DNA from: Pedobacter sp. BAL39
Lineage (GTDB): Bacteria; Bacteroidota; Bacteroidia; Sphingobacteriales; Sphingobacteriaceae
Direction of reading: 5' to 3'
NCBI RefSeq assembly: GCF_000170795.1
Contig: NZ_ABCM01000010.1
Span: forward strand, 1-64,000
DNA: 64,000 nucleotides
Position 1 is the first letter of the stretch. The number at the start of each line of letters is the position of its first letter. A program made the translations under genes and the position numbers. The notes under the pieces were generated by a model, which was given only the letters and a program-made list of their open reading frames with translations, was not told where the DNA came from and did not search any database. Shown here piece after piece: positions 62,846 to 64,000 of this stretch.

Positions 62846-64000
62846 ATGAACACAGCACAAGAGGAAGCAACCACCTTAGCAGCACCCAAAAAGACGGTTT
62901 CCGTTACGGGTTCTGTAGCTTTACTGGAAGGACTGATTGCTGAAGGTACAGATACGATCTTCGGCTACCCAGGCGGTGCCATCATGCCTATTTATGATGC
63001 ACTTTATGACTACAAAGACAAATTGAAACACATTCTGGTCCGCCACGAACAAGGTGGAACACATGCTGGTCAGGGTTATGCCCGTACCTCAGGAAAAGTC
63101 GGCGTGGTCTTCGCCACCTCTGGCCCGGGAGCAACCAACCTTGTGACTGGTCTTGCTGATGCACAGATCGACAGCACACCTATGGTATGCATCACCGGAC
63201 AGGTGTTTGCGCACCTGCTGGGTACCGATGCTTTCCAGGAAACGGACGTAATCAACATTACTACCCCGGTGACCAAGTGGAACTACCAGGTAACGGATGC
63301 TACAGAAATCCCTGCGGTATTGGCGAAAGCATTTTACATTGCACGCAGTGGCAGACCAGGTCCGGTGTTGATTGACATCACCAAAAATGCACAGCTTCAG
63401 CTTTTTGATTTTGAAGGTTATACGCCTTGCGACCACATCCGCAGCTACCGCCCGAAACCAAATGTGCGTAAAGAGTATATTGAGCAGGCTGCTGAACTGA
63501 TCAACGCTGCAAAAAAACCTTTCATCCTTTTCGGACAGGGGGTATCATTGGGTTTTGCTGAAAAAGAATTCCAGGCATTCGTAGAGAAGAGTGGTATTCC
63601 TGCAGCATGGACCATCCTTGGTGCTGGTGCCATCCCTACAGACCACCCTCTAAACGTGGGCATGCTGGGTATGCATGGTAACTATGGGCCTAACGTTCAG
63701 ACGAATGAATGTGATGTACTGATTGCTATTGGTATGCGTTTCGATGACCGCGTAACTGGTCGTCTGGACAAATATGCGAAACAGGCAAAGGTGGTCCACC
63801 TGGACATTGACCCTGCCGAGATTGATAAAAATGTGAAAGCCGATATTCCGGTATGGGGAGATTGCAAAGAGACCCTTCCATTGTTAACGGAACTTATTGA
63901 ACCTAAAGACCATACTGCATGGCTTGCTGAATTCAGGGCTTTCGATAAAGTTGAACAGGAGCAACTGATCCAGCATGAACTAGAGCCACAAAGCGGAGAG
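62846..64000 (+). CDS. ilvB: Acetolactate synthase large subunit, 3' end cut by window
   Basis: 385 codons are present and the frame is open at the window edge; the full protein should be near 570-590 residues. FGYPGGAIMPIYDAL and the catalytic Glu in LVRHEQGGTHAGQGYART show the thiamine-diphosphate-binding N-terminal domain; IGMRFDDRVTGRLDKYA is the central domain. Condenses pyruvate to acetolactate, the first shared step of Val and Leu synthesis. The small subunit is expected beyond the window. Confidence 0.97.
   Translation, partial: MNTAQEEATTLAAPKKTVSVTGSVALLEGLIAEGTDTIFGYPGGAIMPIYDALYDYKDKLKHILVRHEQGGTHAGQGYARTSGKVGVVFATSGPGATNLVTGLADAQIDSTPMVCITGQVFAHLLGTDAFQETDVINITTPVTKWNYQVTDATEIPAVLAKAFYIARSGRPGPVLIDITKNAQLQLFDFEGYTPCDHIRSYRPKPNVRKEYIEQAAELINAAKKPFILFGQGVSLGFAEKEFQAFVEKSGIPAAWTILGAGAIPTDHPLNVGMLGMHGNYGPNVQTNECDVLIAIGMRFDDRVTGRLDKYAKQAKVVHLDIDPAEIDKNVKADIPVWGDCKETLPLLTELIEPKDHTAWLAEFRAFDKVEQEQLIQHELEPQSGE

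Overview
The window is a chromosomal segment of a Bacteroidota bacterium, most likely a Sphingobacteriaceae member such as Pedobacter. Support comes from several perfect TAnnTTTG (-7) promoter boxes, starts that mostly lack Shine-Dalgarno sequences, many SPII lipoproteins, TPR-containing histidine kinases, LytTR two-component pairs, secreted glycoside hydrolases, and a separate atpDC pair. The genus is an inference from gene content; no 16S gene is present.

Layout. 1-4.4 kb: end of a serine hydrolase, DUF2200 protein, secreted clan GH-D alpha-galactosidase-like enzyme, small lipoprotein. 4.4-8.8 kb: Lrp/AsnC regulator divergent from a cobalamin-riboswitch-controlled metE, then a methylenetetrahydrofolate-reductase-like gene. 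8.8-17.7 kb: acyltransferase, GNAT, response regulator, two TPR histidine kinases, fatty acid desaturase, cold shock protein. 17.8-24.5 kb: six-gene glycosylation locus, made of an overlapping operon (GT4, acyl-CoA-dehydrogenase-like protein, PIG-L deacetylase/methyltransferase fusion, second glycosyltransferase) facing two GT2 genes. 24.6-31 kb: histidine kinase, ECF sigma factor, LuxR-type regulator, exonuclease III, DJ-1/PfpI and ABM proteins with a Crp-like regulator, DUF2383 protein. 31-35 kb: large secreted GH2 enzyme with a discoidin domain, and a DUF4397 lipoprotein. 35-45.6 kb: two LytS/LytTR-type pairs, each beside an outer-membrane-type protein and each with candidate 21-bp-phased operator repeats; AraC regulator with quinone reductase; secreted lipoproteins and an SGNH hydrolase. 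45.7-50.3 kb: Crp/Fnr-family regulator flanked by shared palindromic sites, tautomerase/SnoaL-like/MDR operon, EgtD. 51-56 kb: an accessory region ending at tRNA-Arg(ACG), with about 1.9 kb lacking protein genes, a candidate structured RNA gene, RadC-like and small cargo genes, an AbiEi-like/Fic fusion behind 24-bp direct repeats, and a frameshifted gene remnant. 56-64 kb: housekeeping genes: peroxiredoxin, RmlD-like SDR, atpD-atpC, and ilvE-ilvD-ilvB (the last cut by the window end) preceded by a branched-chain leader peptide and attenuator.

The most interesting items are: (1) a complete candidate transcription attenuator for the ilv operon (27-codon leader rich in Ile/Val/Leu, a terminator, and a 6-nt antiterminator inside the leader ORF); (2) the uncharacterised GT/ACAD/PIG-L-methyltransferase locus, where the ACAD-like protein appears to lack the usual catalytic glutamate; (3) a stand-alone structured RNA candidate at 52.56-52.72 kb with its own -7 box and terminator; (4) the Fic fusion with its iteron-like repeats next to a decayed gene and a tRNA; and (5) three sets of regulator-linked repeats that suggest operators for the LytTR and Crp/Fnr systems. 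All assignments come from reading the sequence; no database search was run.
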